In this document: piece by piece, positions 1 to 10,321 of the stretch
Position numbering within the stretch: position 1 is the stretch's first letter
Layout of the letters: each line of letters begins with the position of its first letter
DNA from: Pseudonocardiaceae bacterium
GTDB taxonomy: Bacteria > Actinomycetota > Actinomycetes > Mycobacteriales > Pseudonocardiaceae
Direction: 5' to 3'
Length of the DNA: 16,903 bases
NCBI GenBank assembly: GCA_025937115.1
Contig: JAICSB010000024.1
Span: forward strand, 1 to 16,903
Translations under genes and position numbers: made by a program
The notes under the pieces: generated by a model
The model's input: only the letters and a program-made list of their open reading frames with translations
Databases searched by the model: none
Told to the model about the DNA's origin: nothing

Positions 1-2763
1 CTCGAGCTGCTCGGTGCGTAACCGCTGCTCAGCGCGCAACAGCTCGTCGCGATGCACCGTGTCGGTGAGCTTGTCCAGCTGCTCGGCGAGCTCCCGAACC
101 CGGGCCCGGACCTCCACCACGCCGTGCTCGTCCTGCGCCCGCTCGACGACCACCGCGTCGCGCTCCGCCGCGGCTCGCTGCACCGATATCTCGATGGAGC
201 GCAACGCGATCTGCCCCGCCCGCACCACTTCCGCGGCCACCGCGGCGCCGCGCTGCCGGGCCACTGCCGCGTCCGCAGCTCGCTGCCGGGCCACTCGCTC
301 CACCTGGGCGTTGCGACGCAGCACGTCGGCACGACCGGCCAGCGCCCGGGCGCGCTCCTCAGCGGTGCGCAGCGCCAGCCGCGCCTCGACCTCCTCGCTG
401 CGCGCGGTACCCAGCGCCGCCACCGCTTCGTCCCGGTAGGAGGTGTCGGGTTCGGCATCCACCGAGTCGCCGGCAGCCAGCCGCAACCGCTCCTCCAGCT
501 CAGCGAGGCTGGTCAGCGCAGCGGCCCGGCGCTCCTGCATCTCGTCGCGCTGGCGGTGCAGCCGGTCGGCCTCGCCGGACGCGGAACGGGACGCCTGACC
601 AAGCCGGGCGAGCTGCTCAGCAACCGCGGCTAGTTCCGCATCCGATTCGTGCAGAGCTGCCAGGGTGTTGTCGACGTCCTCGGCCCGGTCGGCTTCCTCC
701 TTACTGGCCTCCTGGAGCTCAGCGGCCAGCCGTTGCACACGCGTTTCCGATTCAGCTAACCGGATTTGACCGTCGTCGACGGCGGCCTGCACCTCGATGA
801 CGCTCAGGCTGCGGCCCGATCCGCCGTGCGCCCAATCGCCGCCGAGTAGGTCACCGTCGACGGTCACCGCGCGCACACTCGGCTGTGCGGTGACCAATGT
901 GCGGGCGGCGTCGAGGTCCTCGACTACCGCGGTGCGTTTCAGTAGCCGATGTAGCGCGGAACTCAGCGCCTCCGGGGCTACCACCAGGTCTGCCGCCCAC
1001 CTCGCATCGGGCGGCAGTTCCGGCCAGGTTGCGCGGTCCACCGAAGCCGGCGCACCGCCGACGAGCAGGCCGGCGCGGCCGGCGTCGCGCGCCCGCAACA
1101 GGGACAGCGCACTGGCCGCGACGTCCACATCTGCCACCACCAGGGCGTCCGCCGCAGCACCCAAGGCGGCAGCCACGGCGGCCTCCGCGCCGGGTTGCAC
1201 AGTGAGCAACGCGGCAACCGTGCCGGCCAGACCCACTAGCCCCGCGGCCAGCAACGGTTGCGAGCCGTCTTTGCGGGCCAGGCCGATCGACAGCGCCTCC
1301 ACCCGGGCCCGCCAGGACGCCCGCTGCTGCTCGGCCTCCCGGTGTGCTGCGGCCAGCTCTGCACTGCGCGCCGCAGCGGTGGCATGCGCGGCCGCCGCTG
1401 CCTCATGCCGCTCGTTGAGCCCGACCTCGCCGGCGTGCAGGGCGTCAAGCTGCTGCTGCAGCTCCTCGAATTCCCGCTGCGCGCTGCTGGCCCGCTCCCT
1501 GGCGTCGGCCAGACCCCCCGACAGCCGCTCGATCTCCTCCGCAGTGGCGCCCGACGTGGACCGCAACGCCTCGACCTGACCGGCGAGCCGGGCCAGCCCC
1601 TCGCGCCGATCGGCGACGGCGCGGACCGCGGCCAGGTGCGCCCGCTCCGCATCGCCGACGGCCTGCTCCAGCTCGCCGCGCCGGTCCACGGCGTCAGACA
1701 GCGCTGCCCCGGCCTCTTCCACCACCGCGTGCAGCTCGGCCTCCGAAGCCTCGACGGCCGCGGCCTCGCGCTCCAGCTCGTCGGGATCCCGACCCGGTCG
1801 GTGCGCCTCGACGGGTGCGGACAGGTGCCGGACGCGCTGCTCGGCCAGCTGCACCGTGCCGCGCAGCCGCTCGGCCAGCGCCGAGAGCCGGTACCAGGTG
1901 TCCTGCGCCACCGACAGCCGCGGCGTCGTGGCGTCGAGCTGTTCCTCCAGCCGGGACTGTGCCGCGCGGGCCGCAGTCAGGGAGTTGTCCACCTCCACCC
2001 GCCGGACCCTGGCAGCGACCTCGTCAGCCTCGTCCCGAGCGAACGCCGCACGCAGCGTCACCAGGTCGTCGGCGTGCAGCCGCAGCCGGGCGTCCCGCAG
2101 ATCGGCCTGCACGGCCTGGGCCCGCCGGGCGATCTCGGCCTGCTTGCCCAGCGGCTTGAGCTGGCGGCGCAGCTCGGCGGTGAGGTCGGACAGCCGGGTC
2201 AGGTTGGCCTGCATCGCCTCCAGCTTGCGCAGCGCCTTTTCCTTGCGCTTGCGGTGCTTCAGGACGCCCGCGGCTTCCTCGATGAACGCGCGGCGCTCCT
2301 CGGGCTTGGACTGCAAGATCGAGTCGAGCTTGCCCTGCCCGACGATGACGTGCATCTCGCGGCCGATCCCGGAGTCGCTCAGCAGCTCCTGGACGTCCAG
2401 CAGCCGGCACGCACTGCCGTTGATCTCGTATTCACTGGCGCCGTCCCGGAACATCCGCCGAGTGATCGACACCTCGGTGTAGTCGATGGGCAGCGCGCCA
2501 TCGGTGTTGTCGATGGTCAGCGTGACTTCGGCACGGCCCAGCGGGGGGCGGCCGGCGGTGCCGGCGAAGATGACGTCCTCCATCTTGCCGCCGCGCAATA
2601 CCTTGGCGCCCTGCTCCCCCATCACCCACGACAGCGCGTCGACCACGTTGGACTTACCCGAGCCGTTGGGACCCACGACGCAGGTGATGCCGGGCTCGAA
2701 GCGCAGCGTCGTCGCCGAGGCGAAGGACTTGAAGCCCTTCAGCGTCAGGCTCTTCAAGTGCAC
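1..2763 (-). CDS. smc: Chromosome segregation ATPase SMC, N-terminal 921 residues (3' end outside window)
   Basis: SMC condensin ATPase, which compacts and segregates the chromosome together with ScpA/ScpB. The frame is open from a GTG at 2763 to the left edge, so about three quarters of a usual protein of roughly 1,200 aa is present. Residues 1-38 run MHLKSLTLKGFKSF to the Walker A GPNGSGKS (31-38). The Q-loop region reads VIVGQGKLDSIL and is followed by the conserved EERRAFIEEAAGVLKHRKRK stretch. A long Ala/Glu/Arg-rich coiled coil follows, then a glycine-rich hinge at roughly residues 500-640 (GLVGLAGTVAALL, then DALVVADVDVAASAL), then the returning coil. The C-terminal signature and Walker B lie outside the window. 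The GTG is preceded by GAGGAGAGG. The gene sits 65 bp downstream of pabAB; in actinobacteria smc normally follows acyP and precedes ftsY. Confidence 0.95.
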   Translation of the reverse strand, partial: MHLKSLTLKGFKSFASATTLRFEPGITCVVGPNGSGKSNVVDALSWVMGEQGAKVLRGGKMEDVIFAGTAGRPPLGRAEVTLTIDNTDGALPIDYTEVSITRRMFRDGASEYEINGSACRLLDVQELLSDSGIGREMHVIVGQGKLDSILQSKPEERRAFIEEAAGVLKHRKRKEKALRKLEAMQANLTRLSDLTAELRRQLKPLGKQAEIARRAQAVQADLRDARLRLHADDLVTLRAAFARDEADEVAARVRRVEVDNSLTAARAAQSRLEEQLDATTPRLSVAQDTWYRLSALAERLRGTVQLAEQRVRHLSAPVEAHRPGRDPDELEREAAAVEASEAELHAVVEEAGAALSDAVDRRGELEQAVGDAERAHLAAVRAVADRREGLARLAGQVEALRSTSGATAEEIERLSGGLADARERASSAQREFEELQQQLDALHAGEVGLNERHEAAAAAHATAAARSAELAAAHREAEQQRASWRARVEALSIGLARKDGSQPLLAAGLVGLAGTVAALLTVQPGAEAAVAAALGAAADALVVADVDVAASALSLLRARDAGRAGLLVGGAPASVDRATWPELPPDARWAADLVVAPEALSSALHRLLKRTAVVEDLDAARTLVTAQPSVRAVTVDGDLLGGDWAHGGSGRSLSVIEVQAAVDDGQIRLAESETRVQRLAAELQEASKEEADRAEDVDNTLAALHESDAELAAVAEQLARLGQASRSASGEADRLHRQRDEMQERRAAALTSLAELEERLRLAAGDSVDAEPDTSYRDEAVAALGTARSEEVEARLALRTAEERARALAGRADVLRRNAQVERVARQRAADAAVARQRGAAVAAEVVRAGQIALRSIEISVQRAAAERDAVVVERAQDEHGVVEVRARVRELAEQLDKLTDTVHRDELLRAEQRLRTEQLE

Positions 2764-2774
2764 GGTGCGCCGGA

Positions 2775-2783
2775 CCTCTCCTC
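2775..2783 (-). promoter_or_regulatory. Ribosome binding site of smc
   Basis: The minus strand reads GAGGAGAGG, 11 nt before the GTG at 2763. This purine-rich stretch sets the smc start, because no ATG lies nearby and the next residues (HLKSLTLKGFKSF) are the canonical SMC N-terminus. Confidence 0.7.
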
Positions 2784-2828
2784 GCTGCTCCCCTACCGCT
2801 GTCACATGCCCGAGCAGGGTACCTGTGC

Positions 2829-4910
<2,082 letters not shown>

Positions 4911-4916
4911 GGGTGC

Positions 4917-5192
4917 TCAGCGCTCGACGAAACCGGTCAAGCCACCCCGGGCGTCGTCGAACCGCTCGTTCACCTGCTTCACCTGCCCGGGCGTGGACCC
5001 GGAGCGTAGCGCGGCGAGCAACTTCACACAGGTCTCCCGCGGCCCCTCTGCCACTACCTCGACCCTTCTATCGGACAGATTGGCCGCATGGCCGGCCAGG
5101 CCCAGCTCGAGCGCACGGCAGCGGGTCCACCAGCGAAACCCCACGCCCTGCACCCGGCCATGCACCCAGGCCGTCATCCGCACCGGTGTCAT
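4917..5192 (-). CDS. acyP: Acylphosphatase
   Basis: Small enzyme (91 aa) that hydrolyses acyl phosphates. The family signature GRVQGVGFR carries the phosphate-binding arginine (Arg20), and the catalytic asparagine is Asn38 in AANLSDRRVEV. VEVVAEGP is also typical. The longer reading frame starts at 5261, but its first 23 residues (SSSRRRSGCSGERRPG...) resemble non-coding sequence and overlap an inverted repeat, so I chose the ATG at 5192, which gives the normal family length. The ribosome binding site is weak (GATGGGGGC). In many actinobacteria acyP lies between mutM and smc. Here both links are interrupted, by the accessory cassette upstream and by pabAB downstream. Confidence 0.9.
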   Translation of the reverse strand: MTPVRMTAWVHGRVQGVGFRWWTRCRALELGLAGHAANLSDRRVEVVAEGPRETCVKLLAALRSGSTPGQVKQVNERFDDARGGLTGFVER

Positions 5193-5241
5193 GCCCCCAT
5201 CATCGCGTGCCCCGGGGCGCCGCTCGCCGCTACAGCCGCTC

Positions 5242-5332
5242 CGCCGTCGTGAACTCGACAACCGACATGTTCATCGACTTAGGTTCAGGGAGTCCACGCA
5301 ACACCGTCCGTGCTGTCGAGTTCACGACGGCG
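5242..5332. repeat. 19-bp perfect inverted repeat with 53-bp spacer (MITE-like element or hairpin)
   Basis: The left arm CGCCGTCGTGAACTCGACA (5242-5260) and its exact reverse complement (5314-5332) enclose 53 bp with no ORF. It starts 5 bp beyond the ATPase stop and lies 49 bp upstream of the acyP start. AGCCG occurs immediately right of the element (5333-5337) and 3 bp left of it (5234-5238), which is only weak evidence for a target duplication. It could be a miniature transposable element or a large transcriptional hairpin. Confidence 0.75.
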
Positions 5333-5337
5333 AGCCG

Positions 5338-6561
5338 TCACGACCAGAGCAGCGACACAGGTGCTGCGACTAGCTTGGGCCCGAACGACACGATGTCGGT
5401 ACCGGTGTACAACACGACGCCCCGCCGGAAGCGGTCACCCGCGATCTCTTCGAGGACGCGCAGGCCCGCGAAGTCGCCGCTGCGGACCGTGGCCGACGAC
5501 TTGACCTCGACTCCGACCACAGTGCCGTCGCGCGCCTCCATCACCAAGTCGACCTCATCGCCGCTTCTTGTTCTGAAGTGGGCCAGGCCGGGCCGAATGC
5601 GGCTCCAGCTGATCTGTTTTCGGAGCTCCATCGCCACGAACGCCTCAAGTATTCCACCCGCGAGATGCGGCTCGGTCGTCAAACGCTCACTTCCAATCCC
5701 CAGAAGGTGCGACGTCAACCCACTATCGATCAGAAATAGCTTCGGTGCCCGAACGATCCGTGTTGTGAGGCTCGTGGTCCAGGCCGGCACGTCGACGACC
5801 AGGAATACGGCCCGGAGCAAGCCGAGGTAGTTGCGGGCCGTGCTGTGCGGAAGCTGAGCGCCCCGAGCCACGTCAGCCAGATTGAACAGCGACCCGGCGC
5901 GAGCGGCGATCAGCCGGATCATCACCGTCAGCTCGGCCACGCTGCCGACATTCGACAGATCGCGAACCTCCCGCTCAACCACCGCAGTCAGGTACAACTC
6001 GAACCAGTCCGAACGTCGGTCCACCGGACGCTGTAATGACTCCGGAAATCCGCCGCACAGTACTCGGTCGAATAACTCACCGCGGGAAACCCGAGTGACC
6101 GCGACCGCGGGCAGCACCGTCTCGAAGACCGCATCGACGAAGCTCTCGGGTCGATTGTCGATCTCGCCCTGGGAGAGCGGCCACAGCTCGACGATCTCCA
6201 TCCGACCCGGCAACGCATCCGCAACCTTCGGCAGCATCAATACGTTCGCCGAGCCGGTAAGTAGGAACCGGCCCGGTTGGCGATGCTCATCAATCTCAGC
6301 CTTCACCGCCAGCAGGAGATCCGGGACCCGCTGTACCTCGTCGAGTGCGACGGGAACCGGCAAACCGGCGACGAAGCCGTCAGGGTCCGCCCCGGCTCCG
6401 GCGCGCACGGTCGCCCGATCCAGCGTCACGTAGCCGTCCCGGCGAATGAGCCGGACCAGGGTGCTCTTGCCGGACTGCCGTGGCCCGGCAACGAACACCG
6501 CTGGCGTGTCGAGCAACGCTCGTTCGATCCGGGGCCGAACCCATCGGGGGTACACACCCAC
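5338..6561 (-). CDS. AAA_14/DUF4143 family P-loop ATPase
   Basis: A 407-aa ATPase of the widespread AAA_14 plus DUF4143 type, whose cellular role is mostly unknown. Walker A is GPRQSGKS (26-33), Walker B is VALDE (71-75), and a sensor-like LLTGSAN sits at 100-106. A winged-helix-like middle region (about 210-260) includes NLADVARGAQLPHSTARNYLGLL. The C-terminal part carries a PD-(D/E)XK-like pattern: Glu306, Asp338 in GDEVDLV, and Glu352/Lys354 in VEVKSS. The start is GTG at 6561, giving MGVYPRWVRPRIE, the usual kind of N-terminus. It has no good Shine-Dalgarno; a palindrome lies there instead. The gene is apparently a single unit with the 19-bp inverted repeat after its stop. It looks accessory: such genes scatter widely and this one interrupts a conserved block. 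Confidence 0.9.
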   Translation of the reverse strand: MGVYPRWVRPRIERALLDTPAVFVAGPRQSGKSTLVRLIRRDGYVTLDRATVRAGAGADPDGFVAGLPVPVALDEVQRVPDLLLAVKAEIDEHRQPGRFLLTGSANVLMLPKVADALPGRMEIVELWPLSQGEIDNRPESFVDAVFETVLPAVAVTRVSRGELFDRVLCGGFPESLQRPVDRRSDWFELYLTAVVEREVRDLSNVGSVAELTVMIRLIAARAGSLFNLADVARGAQLPHSTARNYLGLLRAVFLVVDVPAWTTSLTTRIVRAPKLFLIDSGLTSHLLGIGSERLTTEPHLAGGILEAFVAMELRKQISWSRIRPGLAHFRTRSGDEVDLVMEARDGTVVGVEVKSSATVRSGDFAGLRVLEEIAGDRFRRGVVLYTGTDIVSFGPKLVAAPVSLLWS

Positions 6562-6567
6562 ACTCTA

Positions 6568-6600
6568 GCGAAAATTTCGCAACTTCTTCGCGATATTTTC
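6568..6600 (-). promoter_or_regulatory. AT-rich palindromic operator-like region before the DUF4143 ATPase
   Basis: GCGAAAATTTCGC (6568-6580) is a perfect palindrome around a central A. It overlaps a second inverted repeat, GAAAATTTCGC (6570-6580) with GCGATATTTTC (6590-6600), which matches at 10 of 11 positions. This is the AT-richest stretch in the neighbourhood and begins only 6 bp before the GTG start. It probably regulates this gene, as an operator or as an RNA hairpin over the translation start. No binding protein can be named. Confidence 0.5.
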
Positions 6601-6733
6601 ACACCTTATGCCCGAGCGGCTCGTCATGCGGGGACGCCGCAAATGAAAGTCCGAAGACTACAACCCCGAACGATGGGGTCCACGCACATGCTGGCGAACC
6701 GACGTGGCTGGACAGCGATCTGGCCCGGGATCG

Positions 6734-7270
6734 TTATCCAGTCTCGGTGGACCTCACTCGACGGGTGAACATGGGAAGCGAGCCGAGCTCTCGGGTGGCA
6801 CAGTCAGCGAACTCCTGGACGGCGGCCCTGCTGTCTTTCAGGAGCGGCTGGAGGACGTCGAGCCTGGATTGAGTGGCGTCGTCGAGGTTGTAGTCGACGT
6901 TCTCCATCAGAAGACCTTCGAGAAGCTGTTTGGTCGTGTGCTCGTCGAGTCCGGCATCTAGGAGGCCGGGCACGACCTCGGTCCAGACGGAGTGATACCA
7001 GGAGAATCTGACGATCTGGGCCGCTCGGGTGCGATCGGCGGGGCCGCCGGTAGCCAGCTCCCGAATGTGGACGGCCCATTGTTCCGTTCCGCCGCCGAGC
7101 TGCGTCAGAAGCCTGTATGCCGTGTCCTCCCTACGTACAGTAAGCGTGCCTGTGAGGCGCCTAACCGACTCCTCCGCGACAGTCAGCGACTTGTGCTTCG
7201 GCGGCACCGCGATCGGCACGACCGGCTCACCGGCCTGTGTGATGTTGCTCAGCCTGACACGCTGCGCCAC
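6734..7270 (-). CDS. Hypothetical protein of the regulator/kinase cassette
   Basis: A 178-aa protein I do not recognise. It is probably cytoplasmic: no signal peptide or membrane segment is visible. The N-terminal third is basic (PPKHKSLTVAEESVRRL); the rest looks mostly helical, with a hydrophobic/aromatic stretch QIVRFSWYHSVWTEVVPGLL followed by an acidic segment ENVDYNLDD. I see no catalytic motif. The GTG start at 7270 lies inside the 3' end of the preceding kinase gene (22-bp overlap), so translation is probably coupled. A role linked to that kinase is an inference from position only. The start could lie somewhat further in, but no better ribosome binding site is obvious. Confidence 0.65.
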   Translation of the reverse strand: MAQRVRLSNITQAGEPVVPIAVPPKHKSLTVAEESVRRLTGTLTVRREDTAYRLLTQLGGGTEQWAVHIRELATGGPADRTRAAQIVRFSWYHSVWTEVVPGLLDAGLDEHTTKQLLEGLLMENVDYNLDDATQSRLDVLQPLLKDSRAAVQEFADCATRELGSLPMFTRRVRSTETG

Positions 7271-8157
7271 ACGACGCTGCGCTCATCGGTGACCAGTGAG
7301 TCGACGCGTCGGTTGAGCTCGTCGCGGGCGGCGGGATTAGTGGCTGCGCGGCGGATATAGCTGGCGAGGGAGTGCAGTTCGGTGAGATCGCGGATCAGCG
7401 TCCAGCCGGTCCAGGTAGTGATGTCGTAGCGGTAGGCGGCGCTGAATTCGGTCCGCTCGATGTCGAAGTCATGGAAGTGATCAGGGACGGCGAAGACGAG
7501 GTCGAGCTCGCGGGGGCCGTGGCTGGCTCGATCCCAGTCGATGAGTAGCCACCGCCCGTCGCTTCCCTGCAGCAAGTTGTCGGGCTGGACGTCGGCGTGG
7601 ATGAGACCACGCCCCAGTGGTGTCGCGATCGTGTCGTAAGCGTACTGGAGCCGCACAGCACCGGCGAGAAGCCATTCACGAATGTCGACCGACAACACCG
7701 GCTTGTCACGCGCGGTATCGAGGTCGAGGGCTTCGTGCAGCCTAGCCAGCGGCTGGTGTTTGGGCAGTGGTGGAGGCGCGGCGCCGAGATGGTGCAGTTC
7801 CCGCACCGCCCCTGCAAGATCCCGAGGCGTGGGGATGCTCGGTGAGGGTAGATAGGGCCAGATTGTCGCGACCGTGCCAGCTTGCCGGACTGGCTGCGGG
7901 TGCGGTGTCGGGGCCAGCGCGGGTCCACCGTGGTCAGCGATCCAGGAGGTCAGCGAGACGACGTGGGCGGCGCGCGCGTCGTTGATCGGGGTGGCGGTGC
8001 TCAACCGCACCACGATGGATTCGGCGGGCAAGTGGAAGACGGCATTTGATCGGGATGGCAGCATCCGCGCCCCGGAGGGGTCGAGGCATAGCGCACCGCA
8101 GACGGCGCCCAGTTCGCGGTGGCCTAGTAGCGCGCCGCTATCACGTGGGGCAGTCAC
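7249..8157 (-). CDS. Aminoglycoside phosphotransferase (APH)-fold kinase
   Basis: A 302-aa protein-kinase-like small-molecule phosphotransferase. The catalytic loop is LIHADVQPDN (His187, Asp189, Asn194) and the metal-binding motif, equivalent to DFG, is LIDWD (Asp207). The N-terminal lobe is compact (residues 1-100) and ends at a hinge, TIWPYLP. The substrate cannot be predicted: this family covers antibiotic resistance kinases, choline/homoserine-type kinases and many uncharacterised enzymes. The GTG start at 8157 would overlap a TGA (8154-8156) that ends the frame-corrected upstream regulator, which supports this start and suggests coupling. Its 3' end overlaps the next gene by 22 bp. It belongs to the cassette inserted between mutM and acyP. 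Confidence 0.88.
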   Translation of the reverse strand: MTAPRDSGALLGHRELGAVCGALCLDPSGARMLPSRSNAVFHLPAESIVVRLSTATPINDARAAHVVSLTSWIADHGGPALAPTPHPQPVRQAGTVATIWPYLPSPSIPTPRDLAGAVRELHHLGAAPPPLPKHQPLARLHEALDLDTARDKPVLSVDIREWLLAGAVRLQYAYDTIATPLGRGLIHADVQPDNLLQGSDGRWLLIDWDRASHGPRELDLVFAVPDHFHDFDIERTEFSAAYRYDITTWTGWTLIRDLTELHSLASYIRRAATNPAARDELNRRVDSLVTDERSVVWRSVSG

Positions 8158-9463
8158 GAGATGGCGCAGGCCGTCTGGATGTCATGTCGCAGGTCGGCCA
8201 CGTCCGCAGTCTGGTGCACGACGAGGAGTCGTCGAACATCTGCAGCCGCTGGTAGGCGCGCCGGGACGAGGTCCGGGTGATCTCTTTGAGTGCGCGGCGC
8301 CCGACGCATACGGCGGCGTCGATGTCACCGGCTCTGGCGTGCGAGCCAGCGAGACCGGCCAGGTTGACCGCGCGGGTGCGGGCGTAGTCGCTGCCCTGCG
8401 CGCTGGTGGCTGCGGTAAGCAGCGGTACGGCCCGAGCTGCGGCGTGACCTTGCTGAGCGGTGAATTCGGCCGTGTCGACGTGAGCAGCCCACGGCAGGGC
8501 CGTGCACGAATCGACGGCGGCGAAATGCTGCTCCGCTCGACCGAGAGCTCGTTCACACGCAGTGGTGTCGCCTAGCACTGCGTATCCCCAGCTCTGCACA
8601 TTGGACAGGTAGCTCCGAGTGGCGTCGGAGACGGCGGAGGGAGATTCGTTCTCGACGACCAGCCCGAGCCCGACCAGCCGGAGCGCCTCGTCGGGACGGC
8701 TGAGGTGTAGTGACTGGTGCGCCATGTCCAGCAGGATGTCCACAGCGAGGTCGGCAGCGCGAGGATGAGAGGTGTGCCGGCACAAGTCCAGCGCTACTGT
8801 CCACAAGCGACGCGCCTGATCGTGCTGCTCGACGTCGTAACTACACCACGCTGTGAGCATCGCCAGGTCAGCCACCGCGATGTCGAGCCGGACGCGAATC
8901 GCAGGGCTCGAGGCCGCCTCACGCAGCCGCAGAACCGACCTGAGTTGAGCAATGGTGGCCGCCCGGGCCAGGCCACCGCCATGGGCGAAGTCGCAGCGCC
9001 GCAAGGCGTCGCTGGCGCGTTCGAGGGCATCGACGTCCGCAGCACCAACCTGCCGTGGCGGTTCGTCGGCGTCCATGCGCGGTATCAGGCTGTTGAGCCT
9101 GTCCAGATCAAGCGCTACCAGCCCTATACCGAGGGTGATTGCGGTGACCGTCTGCCAGAGGTCGGACAAGGCACCAGCGTCAATAACCCGCTCCTCCGTC
9201 AGGTGGCCGTTGATCACGACTGGCAACATCGCACTCCGAACGGGCGTCCCTGATCGTTGCACAGTCTCGTGCCTAGGCACGTCAGCGTGCGTCGAGGCAG
9301 CGAACCGGGCTGTGACCTCGTCAGAGGCGCGGGCGAGGGCTGTGTCCAGCACTTGTTGCATGTATGGCAGCGGGGTGATGTCCGCCTGTCGTGCTTCCCA
9401 CTTGTTGACCGTTCGTACGGAGCCCGACGGGGAATCCTGAGGGAAACGCCGAACCGCACTCAC
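8141..9463 (-). CDS. HTH/TPR-type transcriptional regulator, probably frameshifted near its 3' end
   Basis: A 440-aa protein resembling actinobacterial XRE-type regulators with C-terminal tetratricopeptide-like helices. Residues 14-28 ([15 protein letters not shown]) look like the recognition helix and following helix of such an [23 protein letters not shown] (35-54) matches the usual linker helix, and a long Ala/Leu-rich helical repeat region fills about 150-415. The first HTH helices are missing or garbled (RRFPQDSPS). The GTG at 9463 overlaps the mutM stop as GTGA. Near 8222-8231 the frame appears shifted: the annotated frame ends in Ser/Arg/Pro/Thr-rich sequence, while the neighbouring frame continues as plausible protein and stops at 8154, overlapping the kinase start. 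It may be a pseudogene or carry a sequencing error. Confidence 0.7.
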   Translation of the reverse strand: MSAVRRFPQDSPSGSVRTVNKWEARQADITPLPYMQQVLDTALARASDEVTARFAASTHADVPRHETVQRSGTPVRSAMLPVVINGHLTEERVIDAGALSDLWQTVTAITLGIGLVALDLDRLNSLIPRMDADEPPRQVGAADVDALERASDALRRCDFAHGGGLARAATIAQLRSVLRLREAASSPAIRVRLDIAVADLAMLTAWCSYDVEQHDQARRLWTVALDLCRHTSHPRAADLAVDILLDMAHQSLHLSRPDEALRLVGLGLVVENESPSAVSDATRSYLSNVQSWGYAVLGDTTACERALGRAEQHFAAVDSCTALPWAAHVDTAEFTAQQGHAAARAVPLLTAATSAQGSDYARTRAVNLAGLAGSHARAGDIDAAVCVGRRALKEITRTSSRRAYQRLQMFDDSSSCTRLRTWPTCDMTSRRPAPSRDCPT

Positions 9464-10314
9464 GGGTGGGGGTGGCGGGGTCGGGGCTGGCAGCGGGGGC
9501 AGGTGTGGGAGGAGCGGTTCATGAAGGACTCGCGCCGGATCGCGGTACCGCAGCGTGGACACGGCCGGCCGTCCTGGCCATAGGCAGCCAGTGAACGGTC
9601 GAAGTAGCCTGACGCGCCGTTGATATTGACGTACAGCGCGTCGAACGAGGTGCCACCAGCGGCGAGCGCCTCCGTCATCACCTCCGTGACGGCGGTCAGC
9701 ACGGCGCGTCCTTGCGCTCGGGTCAGCGTCGCGGTGAGCCGCGCCCCGTGCAGCCGAGCCCGCCACAGCGCTTCGTCGGCGTAGATGTTGCCGATTCCGG
9801 ACACCAGCGTCTGGTCCAGCAGCGCACGTTTCAGCGCCGTGCGCCGTTGCCGGATCCCGGCGATCACCGCATCAGCATCGAAACACGGATCCATCGGGTC
9901 CCGCGCGATGTGCGCGACCGGGATGGGCAGGCCGTCGACCACGTCCTCGACGGACAGACCACCGAACGTGCGCTGGTCGACAAAGCGCAGCTCAGGACCC
10001 CCGTCCGCGAACTGCAGTCGCACCCGCAAGTGGGCCTCGTCGGGCGACCCAGGCTCTTGGATACGCATCTGGCCACTCATCCCGAGATGAGCCAGCAACG
10101 CCTGCTCATCACCCAGGTCCAGCCAGAGGTACTTGCCGCGACGCCGCACACCGAGGATCTGCCGACCAGCCAGCCGAGCGACGAAATCCAGCTCTCCGGC
10201 AAGGTGGCGACGCACCGAGCGGGGGTGGCGCACCTCGACGACAGCTACCGTGCGCCCGGTGACGTGTTCGGCGAGGCCCAGCCGGACGACCTCGACCTCG
10301 GGCAGCTCCGGCAT
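9460..10314 (-). CDS. mutM: Formamidopyrimidine-DNA glycosylase (Fpg/MutM)
   Basis: A bifunctional base-excision-repair enzyme that removes 8-oxoguanine and cuts the abasic site. At 284 aa it is full length. After Met removal the N-terminus is PELPEVEVV, with the catalytic proline and Glu3. Lys61 lies in GKYLWL, Asn176 in GIGNIYADE, and the C-terminal zinc finger has Cys252, Cys255, Cys272 and Cys275 with Arg267 in FMNRSS. All key residues are present. ATG at 10314 is fixed by the MPELPE sequence. It starts 7 bp after the rnc stop, the usual rnc-mutM order. Its TGA at 9460 overlaps the GTG of the regulator, where an accessory cassette joins this conserved block. Confidence 0.97.
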   Translation of the reverse strand: MPELPEVEVVRLGLAEHVTGRTVAVVEVRHPRSVRRHLAGELDFVARLAGRQILGVRRRGKYLWLDLGDEQALLAHLGMSGQMRIQEPGSPDEAHLRVRLQFADGGPELRFVDQRTFGGLSVEDVVDGLPIPVAHIARDPMDPCFDADAVIAGIRQRRTALKRALLDQTLVSGIGNIYADEALWRARLHGARLTATLTRAQGRAVLTAVTEVMTEALAAGGTSFDALYVNINGASGYFDRSLAAYGQDGRPCPRCGTAIRRESFMNRSSHTCPRCQPRPRHPHP

Positions 10315-10321
10315 GCTGCAC

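Noticed and set aside
5193..5261. Longer acylphosphatase start at 5261
   Set aside because: The added 23 residues are low-complexity Ser/Arg/Gly and overlap the inverted repeat; the family starts at the ATG at 5192.
8222..8231. Programmed -1 ribosomal frameshift in the regulator
   Set aside because: There is no X-XXY-YYZ slippery heptamer; the site reads GACTCCTCGTC. Mutation or sequencing error explains it better.
9464..9766. N-terminal extension of the regulator to 541 aa
   Set aside because: It overlaps the mutM 3' end in another frame and is rich in Pro/Arg with no HTH sequence. The GTG at 9463 is more plausible.
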